Notes: generated by a model not told the origin, from the sequence alone. A stretch of DNA of 64,000 nucleotides from PWQG01 sp040882255 (GCA_040882255.1 JBBEBP010000016.1:248001-312000), one strand, 5' to 3'; numbered from the stretch's first letter, positions 51,397 to 60,844 are shown. Program-made: numbers and translations.

Positions 51397-51560
51397 ACGA
51401 TGTCCCTCGCTCTCTCCGGCTGTCGTAAAGTGCGCCTCCCTGTACATAGAGCAATAGCGCAGCTTTCCGGAACTGTAAAGGACACCTCCAGAGCGGTGGC
51501 GAAACCCCGTGTCAGCCGCTATCATCGCTCTCCACTAGTGAATACGGACCGGTGCTGCAA

Positions 51561-52364
51561 ATGGATTGGCTACAGATCACCCTGCTGGCATTACTGCAGG
51601 GGCTGACAGAATTTCTACCGGTATCCAGCTCGGCACACCTGATACTGGTTCCCGTACTGACCGGCTGGCAGGATCAGGGGCTGACCTTTGATGTGGCCCT
51701 GCACCTGGGCAGTCTGATGGCGGTGGTGTTGTACTTCCGCCGGGAACTGCGGGCCATGCTGACAAGCTGGTTGCGCTCGGTCCCCTGCGGCGGGCAGGGC
51801 GACCGCGATGCCCGCCTTGCCTGGTCGATCCTGTTCGCCACCATCCCGGTAGGATTGGCGGGGCTGCTGTTCCGCGATCTGGTCGAACAGGGGCTGCGGG
51901 CACCACAGGTCATGGCGATCAGCCTGATCGGATTCGGCCTTCTGCTGGGCTGGGCGGACTGGCGCTTCCGGGGACAGCGCAGTGAGTATCAGCTGGGCTG
52001 GCGGGATGTGCTGATCATCGGCTGCGCCCAGGCGCTGGCACTGATCCCGGGCACTTCCCGGTCCGGTATTACCATGACTGCGGCACTGATGCTGGGCATG
52101 AGCCGCGAAGGCGCGGCGCGCTATTCGTTCCTGTTGTCGATCCCGGTGATCGTGATGGCCGGCGGTCTGGAAACCGTCTCGCTGTGGCAGACGACCGGCC
52201 CGATCGACTGGCGGGCACTGCTGACCGGCACCATTCTCTCCGGCCTCAGTGCCTACCTGTGTATCCACTTCTTTCTGGCTTTCATCCGCCGTATCGGTAT
52301 GATGCCGTTCGTCATCTACCGTATCCTGCTCGGCGCAGTGCTGTTGCTGCTATTTGCTGTCTGA
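51561..52364 (+). CDS. uppP: Undecaprenyl-diphosphate phosphatase
   Basis: A 267-residue inner-membrane enzyme of the BacA/UppP family that recycles the lipid carrier for cell-wall synthesis. Both active-site motifs are present: LLQGLTEFLPVSSSAHL at the N-terminus and IPGTSRSGITMTAAL in the second half. About eight membrane helices are visible. ATG at 51561 is preferred to a GTG at 51552; neither has a strong ribosome site. It faces the DUF4105 gene, 43 bases away. Confidence 0.96.
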   Translation: MDWLQITLLALLQGLTEFLPVSSSAHLILVPVLTGWQDQGLTFDVALHLGSLMAVVLYFRRELRAMLTSWLRSVPCGGQGDRDARLAWSILFATIPVGLAGLLFRDLVEQGLRAPQVMAISLIGFGLLLGWADWRFRGQRSEYQLGWRDVLIIGCAQALALIPGTSRSGITMTAALMLGMSREGAARYSFLLSIPVIVMAGGLETVSLWQTTGPIDWRALLTGTILSGLSAYLCIHFFLAFIRRIGMMPFVIYRILLGAVLLLLFAV

Positions 52365-52407
52365 GGCAAGAACCGGGAGGAGGTCCCTGAAGCCCTGAGG
52401 CGGCGGA

Positions 52408-53784
52408 TCAGCTGAAGCGGATCGGCCTCACGGTACGGAAACCGGCCATGCCCACAATCACTGCAAATAGCAGCAACACCGGCAAGACGAACAGGAGCAA
52501 TGCGCCGACCCGCTGTTCGACCAGACCGGTGATCCCCAGGAAAAGATAGATCAGCCCTGCCAGGCCATGCAGCATCAGGTAGGCAACGATCCACTGATGC
52601 TTGTGAGTGCTGGCGGTAACGGGCGCTCCTGCCAGCAGCCAACGCAATGCATAGCCCAGCAGCAACAGATCGGTGGGCCAGAACAGCAGAAGATTAATGT
52701 TGGCGTGCAAGACTTCATGGCTGGATGCCAGCCAGGCGAATAACATCATCGAGCCCGTCAGCCCGCTGAAGAGACACAGCAACAGTCCGACCAGACCCAG
52801 TACCCGGTAACTGATACCCGCGCCAGCCAGCCGGTACCCCCGGGCACTGGAAAGCGAGGAAATCGGTATGCGCCGGATCGCCAGCGACAGAAGGCCGAGC
52901 GGCAACAGCAGCCCCGCCACAAAGTGGTATCCGTTACCACGATCCGGCGGAGGCGCGAAGTCCAGCAGCACGTCGGTATCCGACAGCAGGGGTAGCGTAC
53001 GCCCGTTCTCCACCACCGAAGAGTCGATCGACTGTAGCCGCTGCCTCAACTCCAGCGGGAGAAACAACACTTCCCACCGCGACATCGACTCATCCACGCG
53101 CGCATTCAACAACACATCCAGGCCCACCGCCACCGGCGGCAGGGAGCGGTAGTGCTGGCGGACTTCATCACGCCATGTCGAGGATACCTGCCCTCTGCTC
53201 TGCTCGGAGAGGGCCCCGCCCAGCGCCTCATCCAGGTAGTCCCGGACGCGGGTGGTGCAGTTGTCTTCGAAATAATGGTACGCGTAGGAGGTATTCCCCT
53301 CGCGCAGGTTCCAGGCCAGGCGGCGATATAGCCGGACCTTCTGCTCCCCGGTCAGGTTGATCCGCTCCTGCCACACCGTGCGCTGTTCACGCTGATAACG
53401 GTCCAACTCCCATTCGGTGGGTACCACACCCAACTGATAGTCCATGACGCCCTGCATGAAACGCCAGCCAAACGGAATCAGTCCGCCACTGGTATCAAAC
53501 AATCCCCAGTTGAAGACCAGATCCGTGCCATTGGCCTCATCCACCACCCGCAACGCGGTGTGACCGAAATTGTCCCAGACATGATCGCCGGCATCGACGG
53601 TCAGGAGATGGAAAGAAAGCTGGTCAGGGTCAGTCGGAACCGGGGTCGATTGGCTTTGCTCGATGACAGGCAGAACAGGCTGGGCTGACACCGGGCTCAC
53701 CACGGCCGCTGCCAGGGCCAGCATCAACATCCACCATCCGGCAAGCAGACAACAGGGAGTGGCTTTCCGCAATGTGGCAGCCAT
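52408..53784 (-). CDS. DUF4105-domain (Lnb-like) membrane protein
   Basis: A 458-residue protein with a signal peptide (about 1-35), a periplasmic DUF4105 domain (about 55-280) and five to six membrane helices in the C-terminal part. The periplasmic domain shows DNFGHTALRVVDEANGTDLVFNWGLFD and YHYFEDNCTTRVRDYLDE, with His and Cys positions that look catalytic. Related Lnb proteins in Bacteroidota N-acylate lipoproteins; whether this gammaproteobacterial form does the same is not known. ATG at 53784 is preferred to a TTG at 53814; neither has a good ribosome site. Confidence 0.8.
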   Translation of the reverse strand: MAATLRKATPCCLLAGWWMLMLALAAAVVSPVSAQPVLPVIEQSQSTPVPTDPDQLSFHLLTVDAGDHVWDNFGHTALRVVDEANGTDLVFNWGLFDTSGGLIPFGWRFMQGVMDYQLGVVPTEWELDRYQREQRTVWQERINLTGEQKVRLYRRLAWNLREGNTSYAYHYFEDNCTTRVRDYLDEALGGALSEQSRGQVSSTWRDEVRQHYRSLPPVAVGLDVLLNARVDESMSRWEVLFLPLELRQRLQSIDSSVVENGRTLPLLSDTDVLLDFAPPPDRGNGYHFVAGLLLPLGLLSLAIRRIPISSLSSARGYRLAGAGISYRVLGLVGLLLCLFSGLTGSMMLFAWLASSHEVLHANINLLLFWPTDLLLLGYALRWLLAGAPVTASTHKHQWIVAYLMLHGLAGLIYLFLGITGLVEQRVGALLLFVLPVLLLFAVIVGMAGFRTVRPIRFS

Positions 53785-53924
53785 GCGGTGTCTTGGCGGA
53801 TTGATGGAAATCAAGGATCTGTGAGCTTCTTTTCAGGTTGTGCTGTCAAGGGGCAACTGAACTGCCATCATATCAAAGAACGTCAGGCGATCAAGGGTGC
53901 CGGCCAGCGCGGTTGACGGCCAGC

Positions 53925-53953
53925 TTGCCCCGCTTCGCACCAATGCCTATGAT
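53925..53953 (+). promoter_or_regulatory. Candidate promoter for the ThDP enzyme gene
   Basis: TTGCCC (53925-53930) and TATGAT (53948-53953) are separated by 17 bases, about 65 bases before the start at 54019. The -35 matches four of six and the -10 five of six. No other promoter-like sequence is obvious in the 235 bases between the two genes. Confidence 0.5.
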
Positions 53954-54018
53954 ACCGGCCATGATCATCTGGCGGCAGCCCGATTGCTGCTGCCTTTGGA
54001 AAGGGAGTCTCACCTGTG

Positions 54019-55578
54019 ATGAATGGCGCGCAAGCCCTGGTCCGCACTCTGCAGCAGTGCGGCGTCGAACTCTGTCTGGCCAATCCCGGCACCTCGGAAA
54101 TGCACCTGGTGGAGGGGCTGGACAAGACGCCGGAGCTGCGTTCGGTGCTCGCCCTGTTCGAGGGCGTCTGTACCGGCGCGGCGGACGGTTATGCACGCAT
54201 GAGCGGCAAACCGGCCGCCACTTTGCTGCACCTGGGGCCGGGGCTGGCCAATGGCATCGCCAATCTGCATAACGCGCGCAAAGCCGGCACGCCGCTGATC
54301 AACCTGATCGGCAACCACCCGGCCTACCACACCGGCTATGACGCACCTCTGACCTCCGATATCGACTCGCTGGCCCGCAACGTCTCGTCGTGGATCAAGT
54401 CCTCCAGTACCGCCGACACCCTGGCACGCGATGGTGCCGAGGCCTGGACCGCCGCCATGCGGGCCACGCCCGGCTCACGGGGCCGCATCTCCACATTGAT
54501 CATCGGTGCCGACGCCGCCTGGGGCGAAGCGCCGGCACTGCCGGCCGTGCCAACCGCCCCGCTGCGGGCACCAGTGGCCGGGGAAAGCGTCGAGCGGGCC
54601 GCAGCGGCGCTGGAGTCCGGCGAGCCCGCCGTGATGATCCTGGAGCACCATGGCATGTCTCCGGAGGCGGTCGAACATGCCGCCCGTATTGCCAGCCATA
54701 CCGGTTGCCGGCTCATGACAGCCACTTTTCCGGCCCGGGTCGACAGCGGTGCGGGTACGCCGCTCCTCGAGCGCATGCCCTACTTCCCCGAACATATCCT
54801 TGCCTCTCTGGAGGGCGTCCGGCACCTGATACTGGTCGGCGGGCAGACACCTGCCAGTTTCTTCGCCTATCAGGACTCGCCCAGTGACCTGGTACCGGAC
54901 AGCTGTCAGGCACTCACGCTGGCTCGCACGGAAGAAAATGCGGTGGATGCACTGGAACGGCTGGCAGAGCGGCTGGGGGCGAGTCAGGCGACCATACAAC
55001 GCTTCGAGAAAAAGCCAGTCGAAGTGCCGCCGGGAGATACGCCACTGAACCCGAAAACAATGACAGCGGCCATCTCGGCAACGCTGCCCGAGAACGCCAT
55101 CATTGCCACAGATTCGGGCGCCGGGAACGGCATGTTCTCCTACCTGCAGACGGCCAACCCCCATACCTGGCTCAGCCTGACGGGCGGCTCCATCGGCCAG
55201 GGGGGACCGGTCGCCACTGGTGCCGCGCTGGCCTGCCCCGACCGACCGGTTCTGGCCCTGCTCGGAGACGGCGGCGCCGCCTACACGATACAGTGCCTGT
55301 GGACCCAGGCCCGGGAGCAACTGAATGTCACGACCGTGATCTTCGCCAACCGGACGTATAACATTCTGAATGTGGAGTACGGTCGCCTGGGCGTCACCGA
55401 TGTCGGTGATATCGCCGCCAGTCTTTTTGACATCGGACGACCGGAGATCGACTGGACGGCAATGGCCAGCGGCATGGGAGTGCCATCGGCACGTGCCTCC
55501 ACGGCCACCGAACTGGCCACCCTGCTGGAGCGCAGTATGCAGGAACCGGGACCGTTCCTGATCCAGGCACAATGTTGA
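54019..55578 (+). CDS. Acetolactate synthase-like ThDP-dependent enzyme
   Basis: A 519-residue thiamine-diphosphate enzyme. The PYR domain has Glu48 in LFEGVCTGAADGYARM, the cofactor-activating residue. The PP domain has the GDGGAAYTIQCLWTQAREQLNVTTVIFAN motif that binds diphosphate and metal. The N-terminal NGAQALVRTLQQCGVELCLANPGTSEMH is typical of large-subunit acetolactate synthase homologues that stand alone without a regulatory subunit. Decarboxylation of a 2-oxo acid is likely; the substrate is unknown. The adjacent amidohydrolase suggests a degradative pathway. An in-frame GTG lies three bases upstream. Confidence 0.88.
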   Translation: MNGAQALVRTLQQCGVELCLANPGTSEMHLVEGLDKTPELRSVLALFEGVCTGAADGYARMSGKPAATLLHLGPGLANGIANLHNARKAGTPLINLIGNHPAYHTGYDAPLTSDIDSLARNVSSWIKSSSTADTLARDGAEAWTAAMRATPGSRGRISTLIIGADAAWGEAPALPAVPTAPLRAPVAGESVERAAAALESGEPAVMILEHHGMSPEAVEHAARIASHTGCRLMTATFPARVDSGAGTPLLERMPYFPEHILASLEGVRHLILVGGQTPASFFAYQDSPSDLVPDSCQALTLARTEENAVDALERLAERLGASQATIQRFEKKPVEVPPGDTPLNPKTMTAAISATLPENAIIATDSGAGNGMFSYLQTANPHTWLSLTGGSIGQGGPVATGAALACPDRPVLALLGDGGAAYTIQCLWTQAREQLNVTTVIFANRTYNILNVEYGRLGVTDVGDIAASLFDIGRPEIDWTAMASGMGVPSARASTATELATLLERSMQEPGPFLIQAQC

Positions 55579-55606
55579 TGCTCGATCGACCAGAGAGGTG
55601 ACAGTG

Positions 55607-56668
55607 ATGGCAGGCCCCGAACCCGGAACGGACGCCTGGCTGGCCCAGGTCCAGGAGGAGGTCATCGAACCGGAACGCCCGATCACCGACCCTCACCACC
55701 ACCTGTGGAAAAAGCGCTTCGGGCGCGACTACCTGCTGGATGACCTCTGGCAGGATACCGGCAGCGGGCACAATATCGAGCAGACCGTCTTTGTGGAATG
55801 CCGTGCCTTCTACCGCCGGGAAGGCGCGGAGCATCTGCGCCCGCTGGGCGAAAGCGAATACATCATGGAACTGGCCCGCCAGTCACTGGCACAGGACAGG
55901 CAGGCCCGGATCGCCGGCATCGTGGCCCATGCCGACCTGATGCTGGGACGGGACCCGGCCAGGCTGGAAGAAGTCCTGGAGGGACACCGCGAGATCTGCG
56001 GCCCGCTGTTCTGTGGCATCCGTCACGCCGGTGCCCGCGACGCCCGCCCGGAAGACCTGCTGATTCCGGGCCCCGCACCATCCTACCTCTACGGACGGGA
56101 AGATTTCCGGGCTGGCCTGCGACTGCTTGGCGGGCAGAACCTTGTTTATGACACCTGGCACTATCATCACCAGAACGAGGACTTTCACGACCTGGCACAG
56201 GCTGTACCGGAAACCACGATGGTACTCGACCACTTCGGCACTCCGCTGGGTGTCGGCATCTACCGGGGAGCCGGCGACGAGATCTTCCAGCGCTGGAAAG
56301 AGGACATCCGTCAGATTGCCCGATGCCCCAATGTCTACGCGAAACTGGGCGGCCTCGCCATGCCGGACAACGGCTTCGGCTGGGATGGCAGCCCGGTGCC
56401 TCCCGACTCCGACGAGTTCGTGCGCCGGCAGAAGAAATACTACCTGCACGCCATCGAGTGTTTTGGCCCGGAACGCTGCATGTTCGAGAGCAATTTCCCC
56501 GTAGACCGGCTGTCGATGAACTATACCACTGTATGGAACGGCTTCAAGAAAATGGTAGCCGACTTCAGCGAGAGTGAGAAAGAGGCACTGTTCAGGGGGA
56601 CAGCGGAAAAAGTCTACGGTCTGCGCGACCGGGTTGAACGTTTCAGGGCGACGGACGTACCTTCTTGA
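55607..56668 (+). CDS. Amidohydrolase-2 family metal-dependent hydrolase
   Basis: A 353-residue TIM-barrel hydrolase/decarboxylase. DPHHHLW near residue 30 gives the first metal ligands; TMVLDHFGTPLG, VYAKLGGLAMP and CMFESNFPVDRLSMNY supply the others. The PF04909 class includes lactonases and decarboxylases acting on cyclic or aromatic acids. ATG at 55607 has GAGAGG upstream. It lies 28 bases after the ThDP enzyme gene, so the two probably act in sequence. The 3' end overlaps the convergent thioesterase by 26 bases. Confidence 0.88.
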   Translation: MAGPEPGTDAWLAQVQEEVIEPERPITDPHHHLWKKRFGRDYLLDDLWQDTGSGHNIEQTVFVECRAFYRREGAEHLRPLGESEYIMELARQSLAQDRQARIAGIVAHADLMLGRDPARLEEVLEGHREICGPLFCGIRHAGARDARPEDLLIPGPAPSYLYGREDFRAGLRLLGGQNLVYDTWHYHHQNEDFHDLAQAVPETTMVLDHFGTPLGVGIYRGAGDEIFQRWKEDIRQIARCPNVYAKLGGLAMPDNGFGWDGSPVPPDSDEFVRRQKKYYLHAIECFGPERCMFESNFPVDRLSMNYTTVWNGFKKMVADFSESEKEALFRGTAEKVYGLRDRVERFRATDVPS

Positions 56669-57077
56669 CCACTCCGCTGGCGGTCAGGATGATACGCCCC
56701 GCGCTTCGTAGCGTAGCCCGGACGAATATCAGCGAGCCACCACGGCGCACTACCTCGCCGACGCCTTCCACGAGATCTCCCTCCGCTGCCGGCCCCACGA
56801 ATTCAACATTACAGGTGACTGTCACGACACTTTCATGACGACCTCCGTTGGCGGCAATACAGAGGGTGTAGTCCGCGAACATCATCAATACGCCGCCATG
56901 CACCGTGCGGTGAGAATTGCAGTTGACTCCCTGCACCCGGAAAGCGGTTTGCACCACATCTCCGTTCACGGTGAAGAAAAACGGACCGTTATGATCCTCT
57001 GCTTCATCGCCATACCAGTGCTGGTACTGGGCCGGGAGGCCGTGGTCCGCAGGATTGGCGGGTGAATTGCTCATCAT
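56643..57077 (-). CDS. PaaI-family hotdog thioesterase
   Basis: A 144-residue hotdog protein with CNSHRTVHGGVLMMFADYTLCIAA, in which HGG and the Asp are the expected active-site features, and VTCNVEFVGPAAEGDLVE. It hydrolyses an unknown acyl-CoA. It differs clearly from the PaaI-type protein at 45433-45867. It lies 21 bases after the patatin gene on the same strand, so both may deal with lipid or acyl breakdown. Confidence 0.87.
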   Translation of the reverse strand: MMSNSPANPADHGLPAQYQHWYGDEAEDHNGPFFFTVNGDVVQTAFRVQGVNCNSHRTVHGGVLMMFADYTLCIAANGGRHESVVTVTCNVEFVGPAAEGDLVEGVGEVVRRGGSLIFVRATLRSAGRIILTASGVVKKVRPSP

Positions 57078-57098
57078 GTACTCCTTACCGTAGCCCTG

Positions 57099-58181
57099 TC
57101 ACAGGTGTTTTCGCCGCGCGGCGGTCAATGGCCTGATATCGTCCAGCCCACGTCCGTTTTCCACAAGGTCGGCCACCGCATCGCCAAGCACCTGACTAGC
57201 GTCCAGCGTACGTGTCCAGTAGTCGATACGTTGCCCGGTTTCCATCACCTCGAAGTCCTTGCGATCAGGGATCTTCCCGTACGGAAGGGTGGCCACAAAA
57301 CTGGCTGATGGAGCCAGGACAACCACATTATCGAAGTGCTCCGGATGGATGCGGCGCCAGCGTACCAGTTTGTCAAACCAGCCCGGGACAAGACCCGCAT
57401 AGAAATGCGGATACAGCACCAGCCCGTCGACACTGGAGAAAGGCAGATCAAAGTGGTAGTCCGTGATGCCTCCGTCCCGGAACAACGCATCCGGAGCGCC
57501 GGGCACTCCCCTCACCCCTTCCATCACCAGCGGAATGGAGCCGGTGGCCATCAGGGCGTCCATGACGTTGCCCCCGGTCAGGGCCACATGACGGGTCGGC
57601 AGGTCATCAAAAGCGAATGGTAGCGTACCGGGGTGGCTGGCGAATACCGTACGCTCGAAGAACCAGCCCAATGACCGGCGGCTGAAGGCATTGGCCAGAC
57701 CACAGGCCGCCAGGCCCCCAGCCAGAACGGCAGGGCGCTCGCTTTTCACCATGCCCCGCGCCCGGTCGGCGATGATATGTGTCCGGATGACGGCATTGCC
57801 CACGATCTCTTCGGCACCGGTGTCGCCCAGCACGTGATGGACCATCTGCCGGGCCTCGCGACTGACCTCACGACGGTCGGGCCGCTCCGAGGAATAGGTC
57901 TGCGTGGAATAGCGGCGCGCCAGCCGCTCAATGCCGCACAGCGGGTCATTCAGCCCCATACAGGCCAGGCGCCAGGCGCCGGCCGAGGTACCAATCGTCG
58001 CCAGGGGCGTATGCCTGCCCTTGAAAAAAGAGCCGGACAGATAGCGGTCGATGCCATACAACACAAACCATTTCGGCCCGCCGGAGGCACCGGCCAGCAT
58101 GGCGATATCCTGCGCTCGAAGCCCGTTTTCACGCAGTTGTTGCCGGGCTTTGGGACCGGCCAGTATCGATAGGACAGACAT
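57099..58181 (-). CDS. Patatin-like phospholipase
   Basis: A 360-residue patatin-fold lipase. The oxyanion loop is GASGGPKW near residue 34, the nucleophile Ser is in GTSAGAWR, and the catalytic Asp is in RDGGITDYHFD; together they form the Ser-Asp dyad. No signal peptide is visible, so it is probably cytosolic. Related enzymes release fatty acids from phospholipids. The 3' neighbour is a PaaI thioesterase. Confidence 0.9.
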   Translation of the reverse strand: MSVLSILAGPKARQQLRENGLRAQDIAMLAGASGGPKWFVLYGIDRYLSGSFFKGRHTPLATIGTSAGAWRLACMGLNDPLCGIERLARRYSTQTYSSERPDRREVSREARQMVHHVLGDTGAEEIVGNAVIRTHIIADRARGMVKSERPAVLAGGLAACGLANAFSRRSLGWFFERTVFASHPGTLPFAFDDLPTRHVALTGGNVMDALMATGSIPLVMEGVRGVPGAPDALFRDGGITDYHFDLPFSSVDGLVLYPHFYAGLVPGWFDKLVRWRRIHPEHFDNVVVLAPSASFVATLPYGKIPDRKDFEVMETGQRIDYWTRTLDASQVLGDAVADLVENGRGLDDIRPLTAARRKHL

Positions 58182-58255
58182 GGGGACAGATCATATACGG
58201 CCCGTTCGACTGCCAGCAAGTCCGCCGTTATACTAGGCGCCAGGAGGGACTCACC

Positions 58256-59011
58256 ATGAGCCCCGCAAATCGCATACAGGAAACGATGATCATGAAGTAC
58301 TTACTGATCCGGCGCACCTGCACCGCCGTCTGCGTATTGAGCCTCGTCATGGGATTTTCTCCCGGATTGATGATGCCGGCCAATGCCCAGCAGAGCGGAA
58401 ATTCAGCGACCGATACAGAGCTGTCCATCCGTCACTATCGTCGGGGCAACACCTATAACAATCTGGAACGGTACGACGAGGCGATCCAGGAATATCGCCT
58501 GTCTGTTGCAGCCGACCCGGAAATGCTCGACTCGTACCGCAACCTGGCCAATATCTATTACAGCCAGGAGAAGTATGACGAGGCGATCCCCAACTTCATC
58601 CGCTTCGTCAACCTCTACGATGGCCCACCGGATACAGCGCTGCGTTCCGCGCTGGCCAATCTGGGCAACCTGCTGCGCGACAGGGACGACTACGAGCGCG
58701 CCCTCGAGTACGACCTGCGCTCACTAGAGGCCGACCGGGAAAACGAGTCACTGGTTTTTCTTACGGGCAATGACTACCTGAATGCCGGCGAGACGGACAA
58801 GGCCCTGCAGATCTACGAAAAAGCGGTGGAACTGCATCCCGACAACGCCTTCATGCATCGCACGCTGGGACGGATGTACGATGAGCAGGGCGACCTGGAG
58901 AGGGCGCTGACACATTATCGACGTGCTGCGGAAATCGACACGGGCAGCGATTTCTACCGGAAACTGATCAGGACGACACAGGAACGCATGGAGTGGCGGG
59001 AGGAGGAGTGA
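58256..59011 (+). CDS. Secreted tetratricopeptide-repeat protein
   Basis: A 251-residue protein with a signal peptide (cleavage near ANAQQS) and about five TPR units, readable as repeated GNTYNNLERYDEAIQEYR, ANIYYSQEKYDEAIPNFI, GNLLRDRDDYERALEYD and GRMYDEQGDLERALTHY. AGGAGGG precedes ATG 58256. A second start, ATG at 58286, also has AGGAAA and gives a more typical signal peptide; the choice is open. It probably acts as a periplasmic scaffold. Its 3' end overlaps the convergent aminopeptidase gene by 44 bases. Confidence 0.83.
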   Translation: MSPANRIQETMIMKYLLIRRTCTAVCVLSLVMGFSPGLMMPANAQQSGNSATDTELSIRHYRRGNTYNNLERYDEAIQEYRLSVAADPEMLDSYRNLANIYYSQEKYDEAIPNFIRFVNLYDGPPDTALRSALANLGNLLRDRDDYERALEYDLRSLEADRENESLVFLTGNDYLNAGETDKALQIYEKAVELHPDNAFMHRTLGRMYDEQGDLERALTHYRRAAEIDTGSDFYRKLIRTTQERMEWREEE

Positions 59012-60071
59012 TCTCCGGATCACCGGAGGCCTGTTCCAACAGCCCTTCCAGCCTCCGTTGCCGGCGCTCGGGAGACCTTTTCGCCAGCCCCTCGACCGCC
59101 TCGTGGAAAGCCTGCCAGTCACCACCCGATGATTTCATCAGCATGGCAAAAGCGGGTACCCATTGATGGTAGGCTCCCACGGTGGCCAGCCGGGCATTGT
59201 TCAACGGACCATCAAACCAGCTGCCGTACGCATCCACACCCCAACACTCCTTTAATGCCGCATAATCTTCCTGCAGGGCATGCAGTATCTGCCCCTTATG
59301 GCGCTGGACGTCCGCCGCATCCTCCTGGCGGGCATAGAGCGCCTCCAGGCGGGCACTGTGGTGCTGCACCAGCGTCACGAAACCGGCCCGCCGCTGCCCG
59401 GCCAGATTCCAGGCCTGCAGATCGTCGGGCTCTCCGAAGCCGGCCTCATGCCACTGACGCAGCCCCTCCTGCTCCACGAAGGTCGCGAAACTCTCATTGA
59501 ACTCCGTGTCTCCGGCCAGGTAGACACGCTGATGGGCCAGCTCATGAAAGATCAACGCCACCAGGGCATGGGGCGGACGCTGCAGCATGGGTGTCGTCAA
59601 CGGATCGTTAAACCATCCCAGGGTCGAATAGGCCCCCACCCCGCCGGTGAACACATCGTGACCCCGTGCGGCGAGGCGGCCCGCTTCACGCTCGGCGGCC
59701 TTCCGGGAAAAATACCCCCGGTATCCAACGCAGCCGGCGACCGGAAAACACCATTGCACCAGGTCCAGGGAGTCCGCCGGCGCGGCAAACACATTCCAGA
59801 CCACATGGGAGCGCTCCAGCATCACATAATCACTGTAGCTACCGCCCGCATCCAGCCCCAGACGTTGCGCCGCAAAGTCGCGCGCCTTCACGGCCCGTTG
59901 CAGCGCTGCGCGAGTGGCTTGTGGCAGATCATCACGCGCCAGCACCACCTCCACCGGTTCGCGTTGCCACAGCAAACGCAGATGACCGCTTACCGCCTGT
60001 CCGTAGTACCCCACTGTGCGACAGCCACTGACCACCACCAGCAGGAGTAACAGCACAGCAGCCCGGGTCAC
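58968..60071 (-). CDS. Putative lipoprotein aminopeptidase (PF10023-type)
   Basis: A 367-residue protein with lipobox VVVSGC and the metallopeptidase motif HELAHQRVYLAGDTEFNESFATFVEQEG, in which the second Glu region supplies the third zinc ligand. The N-terminal GYYGQAVSGHLRLLW is characteristic of the predicted aminopeptidase family. It starts at GTG, overlapping the stop of the glutaminyl cyclase gene by four bases (GTGA). The two would act in the envelope on peptide N-termini: one modifies N-terminal Gln and the other trims. This partnership is inferred. Confidence 0.87.
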   Translation of the reverse strand: MTRAAVLLLLLVVVSGCRTVGYYGQAVSGHLRLLWQREPVEVVLARDDLPQATRAALQRAVKARDFAAQRLGLDAGGSYSDYVMLERSHVVWNVFAAPADSLDLVQWCFPVAGCVGYRGYFSRKAAEREAGRLAARGHDVFTGGVGAYSTLGWFNDPLTTPMLQRPPHALVALIFHELAHQRVYLAGDTEFNESFATFVEQEGLRQWHEAGFGEPDDLQAWNLAGQRRAGFVTLVQHHSARLEALYARQEDAADVQRHKGQILHALQEDYAALKECWGVDAYGSWFDGPLNNARLATVGAYHQWVPAFAMLMKSSGGDWQAFHEAVEGLAKRSPERRQRRLEGLLEQASGDPEITPPPATPCVPVSS

Positions 60072-60844
60072 GGCGTACCGCCATCCCTCTCCCGGGGCTC
60101 CAGTTCGATATGAAACAGATTTCCCCAGAGCTTGCCGGTCACCAGCAGCCGGCCGTGTTCTTCATCCCACGCTATACCGTTCAGCACCGATTCACGGCTA
60201 CTGGTACGGGTCTCGCCAGACAGTCCGGACAGATCCACAACGCCGGTCACCTTTCCGTCCTGCGGATCAATACGCACAATATGATCGCTCATCCAGACAT
60301 TGGCCCAGACTTCACCGTTGATATATTCCAGCTCATTGAGCTGATGCACCGGCAGCCCGTCCCTGGTGACGCGAACACGCCGCTGAACCGAGAAGTCATC
60401 CGGACGGATGAACTGCAGGGTGTCAGACCCGTCGCTGAGGATCAGGTGGTCTCCGTCATGGGTCAGCCCCCAGCCCTCACCGGGATGGTAGTGTGTGGTG
60501 ACCGATTCCAGGGTGTCGACGTCGTAAACGAAGACCAGACCGGCCTTCCAGGTCAGTTGATACAGCCGGTCACCCGCGATGGCGATCCCCTCGCCAAAGT
60601 ACCGACCGGACAAGGGCCGGTGATCGAGTATGGCGCCCTCTTCCAGATCCAGACGCGCCACACCGGAGCGCCCGTACTGTCCGGTGCCTTCATACAACAC
60701 GCCATCGTGGATCAGCAGACCCTGCGTGAAAGCCGTGCTACGGTGCGGGAACCGCTCAATGATCCGATACCCGTACTCGGGCGTGGCAAGCGCCACGTTC
60801 CCCAGCAGCAGAACCAGCAATACAACAGCGGATCGGATCATCAA
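60068..60844 (-). CDS. Glutaminyl-peptide cyclotransferase (beta-propeller type)
   Basis: A 258-residue exported protein with a signal peptide (about 1-20, ending ALA). It shows the plant/bacterial-type glutaminyl cyclase pattern: FPHRSTAFTQGLLIHDGVLYEGTGQYGRS, YFGEGIAIAGDRLYQLTWKAG and VHQLNELEYINGEVWANVWMSDHIVRIDP. The enzyme converts N-terminal Gln of peptides to pyroglutamate. It is coupled by four bases to the aminopeptidase gene. Confidence 0.92.
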   Translation of the reverse strand: MMIRSAVVLLVLLLGNVALATPEYGYRIIERFPHRSTAFTQGLLIHDGVLYEGTGQYGRSGVARLDLEEGAILDHRPLSGRYFGEGIAIAGDRLYQLTWKAGLVFVYDVDTLESVTTHYHPGEGWGLTHDGDHLILSDGSDTLQFIRPDDFSVQRRVRVTRDGLPVHQLNELEYINGEVWANVWMSDHIVRIDPQDGKVTGVVDLSGLSGETRTSSRESVLNGIAWDEEHGRLLVTGKLWGNLFHIELEPRERDGGTP

